A DNA stretch of 37,609 bases. It comes from Pelolinea sp. GTDB taxonomy: Bacteria; Chloroflexota; Anaerolineae; Anaerolineales; Anaerolineaceae. The stretch covers positions 1 to 37,609 of the forward strand of contig JAUYCC010000001.1 in assembly GCA_030692365.1 (NCBI GenBank), written 5' to 3'. Within the stretch, counting starts at the first letter, position 1; each line of letters starts with the position of its first letter. The position numbers and the translations under genes were made by a program. Positions 1-8,243 of the stretch are shown here, piece after piece. The notes under the pieces are model-generated. The model ran no database searches and was not told where the DNA came from. It saw only the letters and a list, made by a program, of their open reading frames with translations.

Positions 1-53
1 TGACCTTTTATTCGCTGTATCACTTCCAAGCGGATAATCTCTTTTTTGCTCAT
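1..53 (-). CDS. Transposase, N-terminal fragment cut by the window edge
   Basis: Reading the minus strand from an ATG at 53 gives MSKKEIIRLEVIQRIKG and then runs off the window. This matches the usual start of ISNCY-type transposases, in which a basic N-terminus leads into a helix-turn-helix (compare MSKKE..RLEVIQ). Only 17 full codons are visible, so whether the gene is intact cannot be judged. The terminal repeats at 78-133 lie just upstream, as expected for the end of such an element. The family assignment rests on memory of the motif and is moderate. Confidence 0.5.
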   Translation of the reverse strand, partial: MSKKEIIRLEVIQRIKG

Positions 54-77
54 GGTTAGTAGTTTGTCCACTTTCTT

Positions 78-136
78 GTCCCTTTCCAAAGGGGACATTT
101 TAACTTTGCAGAAAGGGGACATTTCAACTTTGCGCT
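78..136. mobile_element. Insertion sequence terminus with direct and inverted repeats
   Basis: Two direct copies of a 19-nt unit, GGGGACATTT(T/C)AACTTTGC, sit at 91-109 and 115-133 with a 24-nt period. The first is preceded by an inverted GTCCCTTT (arms TGTCCCTTT/AAGGGGACA within 78-98). Multiple short repeats of this GGGGACA type next to a transposase start are typical of IS ends, so this is read as the outer end of the element whose transposase begins at 53. The exact terminus and any target duplication cannot be fixed because the other end is outside the window. Confidence 0.55.
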
Positions 137-156
137 AACAAAAAACCCCATAACCC

Positions 157-188
157 TTGACAACATACCCCCACATATGGTATAAAAT
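157..188 (+). promoter_or_regulatory. Promoter of the pyrimidine operon
   Basis: TTGACA (157-162) and TATAAA (181-186, followed by AT) are separated by 18 nt, and a TGG just before the -10 box adds an extended -10 element. Transcription should start near 193-195, about 24 nt before the leader ORF. This is the only strong promoter seen ahead of pyrC. Confidence 0.75.
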
Positions 189-217
189 GCGGAATTTGTG
201 TGCACATATAGGCATCA

Positions 218-391
218 ATGAAACCAATCATACACCAACGGCACCGCGACCAAAGAAAAAGCAAAATATTTTTATTTTTGTATTTTGAAGCCCCTTTCTT
301 AAGGGGCTTTTATTTTGTCAAAATGAATTTAAAAGTTCTTTTGTCTTGCCTTGAAGTGCCCCTTTACGTGGAAGGGATATTAGCTCGATGA
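218..391 (+). CDS. Putative pyr leader peptide ORF (57 codons) overlapping the pyrC start
   Basis: An ATG at 218 opens a frame of 57 codons that begins MKPIIHQRHRDQRKSKIF, passes through a U-rich stretch (264-286) and the terminator hairpin (288-317), and stops with TGA at 389-391. That stop overlaps the pyrC ATG (388-390) as ATGA. A weak Shine-Dalgarno (TAGG) lies 5 nt before the ATG. The product has no recognisable domain. The placement suggests a leader peptide whose translation through the terminator controls read-through, as with pyrL ahead of E. coli pyrBI, and whose last codons couple translation to pyrC. An open frame of this length could arise by chance, so the call is tentative. Confidence 0.5.
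   Translation: MKPIIHQRHRDQRKSKIFLFLYFEAPFLRGFYFVKMNLKVLLSCLEVPLYVEGILAR
288..317 (+). terminator. Intrinsic terminator/attenuator in the pyr leader
   Basis: A 9-bp perfect stem, AAGCCCCTT (288-296) and AAGGGGCTT (301-309), with a TCTT loop is followed by TTATTTTG. It lies between the promoter and pyrC, so it must be bypassed for operon expression. A uridine-rich tract at 264-286 precedes it by only a few nucleotides and could pause RNA polymerase when UTP is scarce. I see no PyrR-binding consensus in the leader. Confidence 0.8.
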
Positions 392-1443
392 AAATCAATA
401 ATGGCCTGATGGTATTGCCCGGTATGGCAGATGTTCATGTTCACCTGCGCGTTCCTGGCGGTGAGCACAAAGAGGATTACCGCACCGGAAGTGCAGCCGC
501 GCTGGCAGGCGGGATTACCTCATTGATGGCCATGCCAAATACAACTCCTCCCATCATCACATTGGAAGATTGGCAAACTGCCCAGAAAAAAGCCAATGAG
601 GAAAGTCTTTGCGATGTTGCCCTGTTTGCAGGTGCTTCTGTAACCTTTCTGGAAAGCTTGCCTGAATTAAGTCGCTATGCCCCCGCGCTTAAACTTTATA
701 TGGACCTGACCTATGGAGAGCTGCGGGTGGATGGGTTGGATAACCTGGCTCGTATTGCCCAACTTTGGCCGCGCGAAAAAGTCCTGGCACTGCATGCGGA
801 AGGAGACTCCGTGAAAACAGGTCTTGACCTGGCGAAAAAATACCACCGGCGTGTGCATTTCTGCCACATCAGCCGCAAGGAAGAAATTGAATGGATTGCC
901 GCCGCAAAAAATCAAGGTTTACTTGTTACATGTGAAGTGACTCCACATCATCTCTTCTTGAATGAATCTGATGCGAAGCGCCTTGGTCCGCTGGGTGATA
1001 TGCGCCCGCGATTGGCTAAGCAAAGTGACTTGGATGCTCTTTGGGCGCACATTAACACTACTATTGATTGCGTGGCCAGCGACCATGCTCCGCATACCCT
1101 GGCAGAAAAGCAGAACAGTGAGAACCCGCCGCCGGGTGTCCCCGGGTTGGAATCAACTCTGCCCCTGCTGCTTACGGCAGCGGCGGAAGGTCGTTTAAGC
1201 TATGAGCGCCTGGTTGCCCTGTTGGCTGTCAATCCACGACGAATTTACGGGCTTCCAGAGCAACCTGAAACATGGATAGAGGTTGATCCCAAGGCATGCT
1301 ATGTATTTCCTGAGCATAGCCTTTACACAAAATGCGGCTGGTCACCTTTTTCCGGATTTCCTGTACAGGGACGAATCCGAAAAGTGGTTCTCCGCGGAAA
1401 GGATGCGGTCAAAGACGGAGTTGTTCATGAGTTTGTTCGTTAA
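388..1443 (+). CDS. pyrC: Dihydroorotase (CAD-like type)
   Basis: This enzyme reversibly cyclises N-carbamoyl-L-aspartate to dihydroorotate, the third step of UMP synthesis, in the cytosol. The 351-aa product shows the amidohydrolase metal site: DVHVHLR (H17, H19), a KLY motif whose K102 fits the carboxylated lysine, H136 in LALHAE, the HFCH motif (H157/H160) and the catalytic aspartate D232 in ASDHAPH. The N-terminal LPGMADVHVHLRVPGG.HKEDY region closely resembles the dihydroorotase domain of animal CAD rather than the E. coli PyrC type. The start ATG overlaps the stop of a leader ORF (ATGA), and its own Shine-Dalgarno (GAAGGG, 11 nt away) is poorly placed, so translation may be coupled. It is the first gene of a five-gene pyr operon. 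Confidence 0.93.
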   Translation: MKINNGLMVLPGMADVHVHLRVPGGEHKEDYRTGSAAALAGGITSLMAMPNTTPPIITLEDWQTAQKKANEESLCDVALFAGASVTFLESLPELSRYAPALKLYMDLTYGELRVDGLDNLARIAQLWPREKVLALHAEGDSVKTGLDLAKKYHRRVHFCHISRKEEIEWIAAAKNQGLLVTCEVTPHHLFLNESDAKRLGPLGDMRPRLAKQSDLDALWAHINTTIDCVASDHAPHTLAEKQNSENPPPGVPGLESTLPLLLTAAAEGRLSYERLVALLAVNPRRIYGLPEQPETWIEVDPKACYVFPEHSLYTKCGWSPFSGFPVQGRIRKVVLRGKDAVKDGVVHEFVR

Positions 1444-1479
1444 GCAATCTAAAATAATATTTATAAAACTAGGAGAAAA

Positions 1480-2475
1480 ATGAATCAAATTACACTTCCC
1501 AAATTATTCAACCTGGGAGACCGAAAACTGGAACCCAAGTTTCGTAGCAGTTTTTATATGCAGGATATCCTCTCTGTTGATCAATTTGACAAAGAATCGC
1601 TATCATACCTTTTCACCCGTACCGAAGAAATGTCTGAAATGGTCAATCAGGTCGGTACCTGTGATTTATTAAATGGATATACCCTGGCTTGTGTTTTTTA
1701 TGAACCCAGCACGCGCACCAGTGCATCCTTTATCGCGGCGATGGAACGCTTGGGTGGGAAAGTGATTCCGATTACGCAAGGCATTCAGTTCTCTTCGGTT
1801 TCCAAAGGAGAGAGCCTGGAAGACACGATGAATACCCTGGAAAAATATTCTGATCTGATAGTGTTGCGCCACCCGGAATTGGGATCTGTCGCGCAGGCGG
1901 CCAAGTACGCGTCAGTGCCGATCATCAACGCAGGTGATGGCGTGGGTGAACATCCTACCCAGGCATTGCTGGATTTGTATACCATCCGAAAAGAGATGAG
2001 CAGGATAGATGGATTAAGGGTTGCAATGGTGGGTGATCTTCGTAATGGCCGCACAGTTCACAGCCTGACCAAACTGCTAATGAATTATGACGTCAATTTT
2101 CGGTACGTTTCCCCCGACACACTGCGGCTGCCGCTTAACCTGATGAATGATTTGATCAATAAAGGCTTCGACGTCAGGGAAGACGATCGTGTTGAAAATG
2201 TGATTAAGGATGTGGATGTGCTCTATGTGACCCGCATCCAAAAAGAACGATTCACCGATATGGATCAGTACGAAGCAGTTAAGAATTATTTTGAAATTAC
2301 CACCGAAGTCATGAAACACGCGAAACCTGAGATGATCGTAATGCACCCTCTGCCGCGCGTTGGCGAAATCCATTACGATGTGGATAAAGACCCCCGGGCT
2401 GCGTATTTCCGCCAGGTAAAAAATGGGATGTTTGTGAGAATGGCACTGCTGGCTGCTGTTTTAGGCCAGGCGTAA
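1480..2475 (+). CDS. pyrB: Aspartate carbamoyltransferase catalytic subunit
   Basis: The enzyme joins carbamoyl phosphate and aspartate to give carbamoyl-aspartate, the committed step of pyrimidine synthesis. The 331-aa protein carries the carbamoyl-phosphate loop YEPSTRTS (77-81 for STRTS), the [12 protein letters not shown] motif and the C-terminal [10 protein letters not shown] motif of the aspartate domain. An AGGAG Shine-Dalgarno precedes the ATG by 4-5 nt. It lies 36 nt after pyrC. No regulatory subunit gene (pyrI) is present in the operon, so allosteric control of the E. coli kind is not indicated; regulation more likely acts at the leader. The N-terminus, about 30 residues before the conserved core, is slightly long. 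Confidence 0.95.
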   Translation: MNQITLPKLFNLGDRKLEPKFRSSFYMQDILSVDQFDKESLSYLFTRTEEMSEMVNQVGTCDLLNGYTLACVFYEPSTRTSASFIAAMERLGGKVIPITQGIQFSSVSKGESLEDTMNTLEKYSDLIVLRHPELGSVAQAAKYASVPIINAGDGVGEHPTQALLDLYTIRKEMSRIDGLRVAMVGDLRNGRTVHSLTKLLMNYDVNFRYVSPDTLRLPLNLMNDLINKGFDVREDDRVENVIKDVDVLYVTRIQKERFTDMDQYEAVKNYFEITTEVMKHAKPEMIVMHPLPRVGEIHYDVDKDPRAAYFRQVKNGMFVRMALLAAVLGQA

Positions 2476-2548
2476 GCCCGGATTATTTCAAGCGTAATGA
2501 ATCTTCATAAAGATTCAAATAAAAACAAACAGAAAGGACATTTCAGAA

Positions 2549-3958
2549 ATGAGCTTCTTCTCGAAATTAACTGCAGCAATTCGCGCTAATGATACTTTGC
2601 TTTGTGTTGGGCTTGACCCGCAGCAAGATTTGCTGCCAGACGGAGAAAACATTGAAGAATGCTTGTTGGACTGGGGTAAAAGGATCATCGAGCAAACCTC
2701 TGATTTGGTGTGCTGTTATAAACCCAATTTTGCGTTTTATGAGCAATTTGGGCTGGCTGGTTTGCGCGCTTTACAGCGGACTTTGGCTGCGATTCCTGAC
2801 ATGATCCCTGTCATTCTGGATGTCAAACGAGGTGATATCGGGTCAACTGCCTCAGCTCTTGCCACTGCTGCTTATGAGCAGTGGGGGGCAGACGCGGTGA
2901 CCCTTTCACCATATCTTGGGGAAGATAGTATTAAACCTTTTCTTGCGTCCGATGGGAAAGCAGTATTTATCCTATGCTATACGTCCAACCCATCTGCCGC
3001 GCAGGTTCAACAACACGGCGTACCTCCGCTCTTTGAGCATATAGCGCGAACCGCACAAAATTGGGGTAACCCTGAGCAGATCGGATTGGTGGTTGGCGCC
3101 ACGCAGCCTGATGCGCTGTTGGCTGTCCGGGAAATCTGTCCACAGACCTGGATTTTGGCTCCCGGGGTGGGGGCTCAAGGCGCTAACCTGGGTGTGGCTT
3201 TACGAGCCGGCTTAAGGGCTGATAGCAGCGGTTTGATCATTCCGGTCTCCCGCGGCGTCATAGCCGCGGCTGATCCGCGGCAAGCAGCTATGGACCTCAG
3301 GGATAATATCCGGCGAGAGCAAGCCAAAGTGCGAAGCGAATCATCCGAAGTCTATTCAAGAAAGACCGACCTTATTGCTGACCTTTTCAAGGCAGATTGC
3401 ATAAAATTCGGAAACTTTGTATTGGCATCGGGAAAACAATCACCGATCTATATCGATTTACGGAGAGTAATTTCTTTCCCTGGCCTTTTCCGAAAAGTTA
3501 CACAAGCCTACGCCGAAATAGTGCATGGGCTAAAGTTTGACCATATTGCCAGCGTGCCTTACGCCGCCTTACCAGCGGGGTCAGTGGTCGCCTGGCAGTT
3601 GGGCGTATCCATGATTTATCCGCGCAAGGAGGTAAAACAGCATGGAACCGGCCAGGCGATTGAAGGCAGCTTTGAAGCCGGTCAGTCAGCAGTGATGATT
3701 GAGGATGTCATCACCACAGGTGGCAGCATTGTTACCGCGGCTGATGTACTAAGGCAGGCCGGAATCGTTGTGAAAGATGTGGTTGTGTTAGTGGACCGCG
3801 AACAGGGTGGATGTTCTAAAATGGAAGAGATTGGCCTTAACCTCCATTCAGTGCTTAAATTTAGCGAAATAGTATCGGTCCTTAAACAAAAAGCCTTGGT
3901 TGACGCGGAAACATACAAGATCGTAATGCAATATATAAATGACAATGCCGCGAATTGA
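2549..3958 (+). CDS. pyrFE: Bifunctional OMP decarboxylase / orotate phosphoribosyltransferase
   Basis: One 469-aa chain fuses the last two steps of UMP synthesis. Residues about 1-265 are a type-2 OMP decarboxylase, with VGLDPQ near the start, [11 protein letters not shown] and the catalytic DVKRGD (D91, K93, D96). Residues about 272-469 are orotate phosphoribosyltransferase, with [14 protein letters not shown] and the PRPP loop [12 protein letters not shown] near 382-393. The order (decarboxylase first) is the reverse of animal UMP synthase. The two domains together are close to the sum of the separate enzymes, with a short linker of about ten residues. AAAGGA about 11 nt before the ATG is the ribosome site. 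Its last 20 nt overlap the start of pyrD. Confidence 0.94.
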   Translation: MSFFSKLTAAIRANDTLLCVGLDPQQDLLPDGENIEECLLDWGKRIIEQTSDLVCCYKPNFAFYEQFGLAGLRALQRTLAAIPDMIPVILDVKRGDIGSTASALATAAYEQWGADAVTLSPYLGEDSIKPFLASDGKAVFILCYTSNPSAAQVQQHGVPPLFEHIARTAQNWGNPEQIGLVVGATQPDALLAVREICPQTWILAPGVGAQGANLGVALRAGLRADSSGLIIPVSRGVIAAADPRQAAMDLRDNIRREQAKVRSESSEVYSRKTDLIADLFKADCIKFGNFVLASGKQSPIYIDLRRVISFPGLFRKVTQAYAEIVHGLKFDHIASVPYAALPAGSVVAWQLGVSMIYPRKEVKQHGTGQAIEGSFEAGQSAVMIEDVITTGGSIVTAADVLRQAGIVVKDVVVLVDREQGGCSKMEEIGLNLHSVLKFSEIVSVLKQKALVDAETYKIVMQYINDNAAN

Positions 3959-4874
3959 CATATCCTGTGAATTTCTAGGGCTAAAAATGAGCAGCCCGCT
4001 GGTGTTGGCTTCCGGCATTATTGGAACCAGCGCGGGGCTGCTGGAACGGGCGGCTCGCTGCGGTGCGGGAGCGGTGACTTCCAAAAGCTGCAGTCTTGAG
4101 CCGCGCCTGGGACACCCCAACCCTGTCGCAGTGGAATGGGGAGGAGGGGTGATCAATGCCGTGGGTTTGACCAACCCGGGGGCTGATGAGGAAGTTCATT
4201 TGTTACGAGAAGCCAAAGCCTGCCTTAAACTCTTGGGAATTCCTTTGATCGCGAGCATTTTCGCTTCAAGCGTCGAACAATTTGGCCAGGTGGCAGCCAT
4301 AATCAGCCAGGCTGAACCGGACTTGATCGAAGTCAATATTTCCTGCCCGAATGTTGGCGATGAATTTGGCACACCTTTTGCCGGTTCGCCTGAATCAGCC
4401 GCGGCTGTAACTGAAATTGTCAAATCCTCCACCCACATCCCGGTGAGTGTTAAGCTTGCGCCCAACGTACCCAGCATTGCGCGAATTGCTTCTGCGGTTG
4501 TAAAGGCAGGCGCTGATGCGATTACTGCGATTAATACGATGCCCGGAATGATTATTGATGCCCAGGCGGGCAAGCCTGTGCTCTCCAACCACATGGGCGG
4601 GATCTCGGGTTATGTTCTTAAACCAATTGCTTTGCGCTGCGTGGCGGAGATCAGGCAAGCTGTAAATGTGCCAATTATTGGAACCGGGGGCATTACCACC
4701 GGATTGGATGCTGCTGAAATGCTGATGGCAGGGGCGACTGCCGTTGGGGTCGGGACAGCGGTCTGGTTTCGCGGTCCTGAGGCTTTTGCCTTGATAAACA
4801 CTGAACTGATCGCCTTTATGGAACAGGAAGGATATTCTGATTTGGAAAGTATGAGAGGGATTGCAATCCATTGA
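3939..4874 (+). CDS. pyrD: Dihydroorotate dehydrogenase B, catalytic FMN subunit
   Basis: This is the class 1B dihydroorotate dehydrogenase, which oxidises dihydroorotate to orotate and passes electrons through PyrK to NAD+. The 311-aa protein has the early LASGIIGTS segment, the catalytic cysteine C136 in EVNISCPN, and the FMN phosphate site GTGGITTG followed by [11 protein letters not shown] class 2 (membrane, quinone-linked) enzyme would carry an N-terminal extension and a serine base, neither seen here. The gene starts inside the end of pyrFE (20-nt overlap). An alternative ATG lies two codons later at 3945. The immediate neighbour pyrK confirms class 1B. Confidence 0.95.
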   Translation: MTMPRIDISCEFLGLKMSSPLVLASGIIGTSAGLLERAARCGAGAVTSKSCSLEPRLGHPNPVAVEWGGGVINAVGLTNPGADEEVHLLREAKACLKLLGIPLIASIFASSVEQFGQVAAIISQAEPDLIEVNISCPNVGDEFGTPFAGSPESAAAVTEIVKSSTHIPVSVKLAPNVPSIARIASAVVKAGADAITAINTMPGMIIDAQAGKPVLSNHMGGISGYVLKPIALRCVAEIRQAVNVPIIGTGGITTGLDAAEMLMAGATAVGVGTAVWFRGPEAFALINTELIAFMEQEGYSDLESMRGIAIH

Positions 4875-5626
4875 ATAACCATCAATCTTATCAATCATTC
4901 CGGCTTGTGCAAATCAGGAAAGAAAATAGTGCGACCAACAGTCTGATATTTGATCAACCTTTAATTGACGCGCAACCCGGGCAATTCGTGATGGTTTGGC
5001 TGCCCGACATTGGGGAAAAACCTTACAGCATTCTCGATTGTGAGCCTTTCTCTATTGCTGTGTCCTCAGTAGGTCCTTTTAGTAAAGCCTTATTTAACCT
5101 CCCTGCTGGCAACCGGGTTTGGGTGAGGGGACCGCTGGGGCAGGGTTTCAGATTGAATGGCAGCCGGCACTTGCTTGTAGGCGGTGGCTATGGCGCTGCT
5201 CCCTTGCTTTTCCTCGCCCGGCAGGCATGCAGCCGTAAAAATGAGGTTAAAGTATGCCTTGGAGCGCGTTCAGCCGGGGATATTTTGATGACGGATGCGT
5301 TCAAAGCCTTGGGTTGTGAGGTATTTATCACGACGAATGATGGCGGTCTGGGTGAAATGGGATTGGTTACTCAAGCTGTGGATTCGGTTTTGAAACATTT
5401 TAAAGCGGATACCCTTTATGCTTGCGGACCTGTACTGATGCTGTCTGCCCTTACGGAAATATGCAAGAAAGATAATGTCCCTTCTCAACTATCGTGGGAA
5501 GCGCGGATGCGCTGCGGGATTGGATTGTGCGGTTCTTGTGAGCTGGATGAAGAGGTTCGTAAGTCAGCAGGTATGCCGGTCGGTTGGCTGACTTGTAAAG
5601 ATGGTCCTGTTTATATAAATTCATAA
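4871..5626 (+). CDS. pyrK: Dihydroorotate dehydrogenase B, electron transfer subunit
   Basis: PyrK carries FAD and a [2Fe-2S] cluster and passes electrons from PyrD to NAD+. The 251-aa sequence shows the ferredoxin-reductase-like flavin motif KPYSI (50-54), a nucleotide-binding GGGYGAAPL (104-112) and four cluster cysteines in the C-terminal domain: C215, C220, C223 and C242. The start is TTG at 4871, overlapping the pyrD stop as TTGA, which points to translational coupling and a one-to-one subunit ratio. It is the last gene of the operon. No clear intrinsic terminator follows in the 124 nt before the next gene. Confidence 0.94.
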   Translation: MNNHQSYQSFRLVQIRKENSATNSLIFDQPLIDAQPGQFVMVWLPDIGEKPYSILDCEPFSIAVSSVGPFSKALFNLPAGNRVWVRGPLGQGFRLNGSRHLLVGGGYGAAPLLFLARQACSRKNEVKVCLGARSAGDILMTDAFKALGCEVFITTNDGGLGEMGLVTQAVDSVLKHFKADTLYACGPVLMLSALTEICKKDNVPSQLSWEARMRCGIGLCGSCELDEEVRKSAGMPVGWLTCKDGPVYINS

Positions 5627-5750
5627 AATAAATTATCCGGATCACTAGTTTATCAATTGAGATTTTCCCTCTTTAGTTTTTTTTCACTTAATAAATATAA
5701 ATATTTGTTAAAATTCCCATACAGTTTTTATTAATGAGGAGAATAAGCCA

Positions 5751-6917
5751 ATGGCAATGACTTCGCGCGAAAGGGTTCGGGCGGTTTTGAATCATGAAAT
5801 TCCTGACCGGGTGCCGGTTATATTGGGTGTAAGCAACGCTACTGGCATCAAAATGAAGCCCTACCAGAGAGTAAAAAAGCTGGCCGGGATCGATGCTCCA
5901 GACAACTATATCTACGAATGGCCGGAACTGGGCACTGCCAAAGTGGATGAACAAACTATGGTACGCCTGCATAGCGATGTGCGCGGTGTTCTGGACCTCT
6001 TTCCCAAAGAAGTTCAGGAGCGCAATAAAAATCGAAAACCGCATTCACACTGCCTGGATGACTGGGGCATGGGGCAGGTCGAAATTGAACCGGGCGTCTG
6101 GTTCCCAAGTTACCATCCACTGGCGGACGCGACCACCATCAAAGAGCTAGAAGATTATCCAGGTTGGCCTGTAATGGATGATCCTTACCGTGTGGCGCAT
6201 GTGAAGGACGAAGCGCAAAAGCTTGCCGATGAAAAACAGTTCGCTATCATGGCCACCCCCTGGCTGATGTTCCCTCTGGAACGCGCCTTCGGCCTGCAAG
6301 GGATGGACAAGTTCCTGATGAATCTGGCCATGGTTCCGGATTTCGCGGTGGCGATGCTAAAGAAAAACCTGGAATTGTGTAAGCAGCATATGGGCCATTT
6401 CCTTGAAGCCATTGGCGATAATATTGATTTGATCAAGATCGGTGATGATCTGGGATCACAGGACAGATTGATGATTTCACCAAGAATGTACCGGCAGATG
6501 CTGAAACCGCTGCATGCCGACTTGATCCGATTTATAAAAGAACGCACCAAAGCCAAAGTCTTTTTTCATACCGATGGCGATGTGTTTGACCTGATTGAAG
6601 ATTTCATCGAGATTGGCGTGGATGTACTCAACCCGATTCAGACATCAGCGGGTAAGATGTCTGATCTGCAAGGATTGAAGCAGCGTTATGGCAGCCGCCT
6701 GGTGTTCTGCGGAGCGATTGACACCCAGCATATTCTGCCGCAAGGCACACCTGAAGAAGTACGGCAGGAAGTTCGACGGGTGATCAACATCCTGGGTGAA
6801 GGCGGCGGATACATACTTGCGTCTGTGCATACCATCATGAATGAGGTACCGGCTGAAAATATCCTGTCGATGGTGGACGCGGTTGAAGAATTTGGTTATT
6901 ACTCGCTGAAGAAATAA
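5751..6917 (+). CDS. Uroporphyrinogen decarboxylase-like protein (URO-D superfamily, probable methyltransferase type)
   Basis: The 388-aa protein belongs to the URO-D fold family: it begins with the typical TSRERVRAVLNHEIPDRVPV segment and has FHTDGDV, GVDVLNPIQ and FCGAIDTQH in the C-terminal half. These match the MtaA/CmuA-like branch, which moves methyl groups to or from corrinoid proteins, more than true HemE, which starts with a different RxxP motif and lies among haem genes. The substrate cannot be told from sequence. A GAGGAG site 6-7 nt before the ATG supports the start. It stands alone between the pyr operon and a convergent ABC transporter operon and shares a bidirectional terminator with the latter. 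Confidence 0.8.
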   Translation: MAMTSRERVRAVLNHEIPDRVPVILGVSNATGIKMKPYQRVKKLAGIDAPDNYIYEWPELGTAKVDEQTMVRLHSDVRGVLDLFPKEVQERNKNRKPHSHCLDDWGMGQVEIEPGVWFPSYHPLADATTIKELEDYPGWPVMDDPYRVAHVKDEAQKLADEKQFAIMATPWLMFPLERAFGLQGMDKFLMNLAMVPDFAVAMLKKNLELCKQHMGHFLEAIGDNIDLIKIGDDLGSQDRLMISPRMYRQMLKPLHADLIRFIKERTKAKVFFHTDGDVFDLIEDFIEIGVDVLNPIQTSAGKMSDLQGLKQRYGSRLVFCGAIDTQHILPQGTPEEVRQEVRRVINILGEGGGYILASVHTIMNEVPAENILSMVDAVEEFGYYSLKK

Positions 6918-6929
6918 ACTTAAAAGACG

Positions 6930-6963
6930 AAAAAGCGGGCGGCTGTATCAGCCGCCCGCTTTG
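6930..6963. terminator. Bidirectional intrinsic terminator
   Basis: A 13-bp GC-rich stem, AAGCGGGCGGCTG (6933-6945) and its complement (6949-6961), has a 3-nt loop and is flanked by A-rich and T-rich tracts. It lies between two convergent genes (stops at 6917 and 6966) and should end transcription from both. Confidence 0.85.
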
Positions 6964-6965
6964 GT

Positions 6966-8243
6966 TTAAAGCGATTCTTTTTCGTAGGGAATGCCTTCGG
7001 AGGCTGGCGCTCGGCTTCTGCCAACAACACCCGCAAGGACGATCATTGTTGCCAGGTATGGCGTCATTCCCAGAAATTCTGAAGGGATGGGAACGTTCAG
7101 GATAGACGCCCTGACTGCCAAGGTATCAAAGAAACCGAAAAGCAGGCCGGCCCCTAATGCGCCTACCGGATTCCAATTTCCAAAAATCATCGCAGCCAGT
7201 CCGATAAAACCGCGCCCCGCTGTCATTAGTTCATCAAAGCGCCCGGATGATCCCAATGTAAAGTAAGTGCCGGCAAAGCCTGCCATCATACCTCCCAGGA
7301 TTACTGATATATATCGCGTTTTGAAGACGTTAATTCCCAGAGTATCTGCAGCCTTGGGGTGTTCTCCAACAGCGCGCATACGCAGCCCCCAGCGTGTTTT
7401 AAAGAGTGCGATAGTAAGCACAGTAACCAGAATGGCTGTCAAGAGTATGTAAATATTGTGGTGGAATAGAATTGGTCCGATCACCGGAATCCTGGAAAGG
7501 AGTGGTACTTCAACCTGGGGGAAAAGGCCAGGTTCATTCAGGTATTGGTATTCGACTTTCTGGATAAATTTCTGCGAGAGGAAAGAGGTCAGCCCTATGG
7601 AAAAGATATTTATGACAGTGCCGGAGATGACTTGGTTGATTTTGTATTTGATGGAAAGGACGCTGTGAATCCATGCCAACAGCGCGCCAATTAGAACGCC
7701 GGAAAAAATACCAACATACAAATTGGTAAGGCTGGAAATCACCGTGGAAACAAAGGCGGCAGAGAGCATCATGCCTTCAATTGCGATATTGATAATACCA
7801 GCCCGTTCGCACAGGATCCCGGACATTGCGCCCAATGTCAGGGGTACTGCGCGGATTATGGTGATGCGTAGGAGGCCACCCAGATTCATGGAACCGCTGG
7901 AAGCCGCCCAGGAAAGAAAACTAAATAGAAAAATGCCGACTACAACGACCAGCAAGCTGTTGGTCAATTTCTTAAAACCGCGGGCAATTTGATATGAACC
8001 AACCACCAGGCAGACGCCAGACAGCAGTGACAGAACGCTCCTTGTGGGGAATACCCAATTCCACGGGGTTACAGTAGATCCGCCAGGAACCATATTAAAA
8101 GTTGTAACGGCACCAACTTCATCCCCTTTTGAAAAAACAAGAAAGATAATCGCCGCGATGGCCAGGAAAACACCTCCCATCACAAATCGGCGGGTTTTAG
8201 AAAGATATCTTATGAAATTGTCGTTGGAAATATTTACTGCCAT
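6966..8243 (-). CDS. Nucleoside-type ABC transporter permease (second)
   Basis: This is the distal permease of a BMP/PnrA-type importer. The 425-aa product has about ten hydrophobic segments and the family motif GMMSAAFVS...TN with EGAGIINIAIEGMM-like text (CERAGIINIAIEGMML), plus GENPKAADTLGIN-type cytoplasmic loop (GEHPKAADTLGINV), like B. subtilis NupQ and related BPL_transp_2 permeases. It is longer at the N-terminus than usual, with an extra two or three membrane spans. I set the start at the ATG at 8243, with a GGGAGG site 5 nt upstream, rather than a TTG 15 nt earlier. The start shares one base with the stop of the preceding permease (TAATG), showing coupling. Confidence 0.88.
   Translation of the reverse strand: MAVNISNDNFIRYLSKTRRFVMGGVFLAIAAIIFLVFSKGDEVGAVTTFNMVPGGSTVTPWNWVFPTRSVLSLLSGVCLVVGSYQIARGFKKLTNSLLVVVVGIFLFSFLSWAASSGSMNLGGLLRITIIRAVPLTLGAMSGILCERAGIINIAIEGMMLSAAFVSTVISSLTNLYVGIFSGVLIGALLAWIHSVLSIKYKINQVISGTVINIFSIGLTSFLSQKFIQKVEYQYLNEPGLFPQVEVPLLSRIPVIGPILFHHNIYILLTAILVTVLTIALFKTRWGLRMRAVGEHPKAADTLGINVFKTRYISVILGGMMAGFAGTYFTLGSSGRFDELMTAGRGFIGLAAMIFGNWNPVGALGAGLLFGFFDTLAVRASILNVPIPSEFLGMTPYLATMIVLAGVVGRSRAPASEGIPYEKESL

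Noticed and set aside
193-387. PyrR-binding attenuator in the pyr leader
   Set aside because: No PyrR-type binding-loop consensus is seen, and no antiterminator pairing with the hairpin could be drawn.
5751-6917. True uroporphyrinogen decarboxylase (hemE)
   Set aside because: Motifs and context fit the methyltransferase-like branch; no haem genes are nearby.
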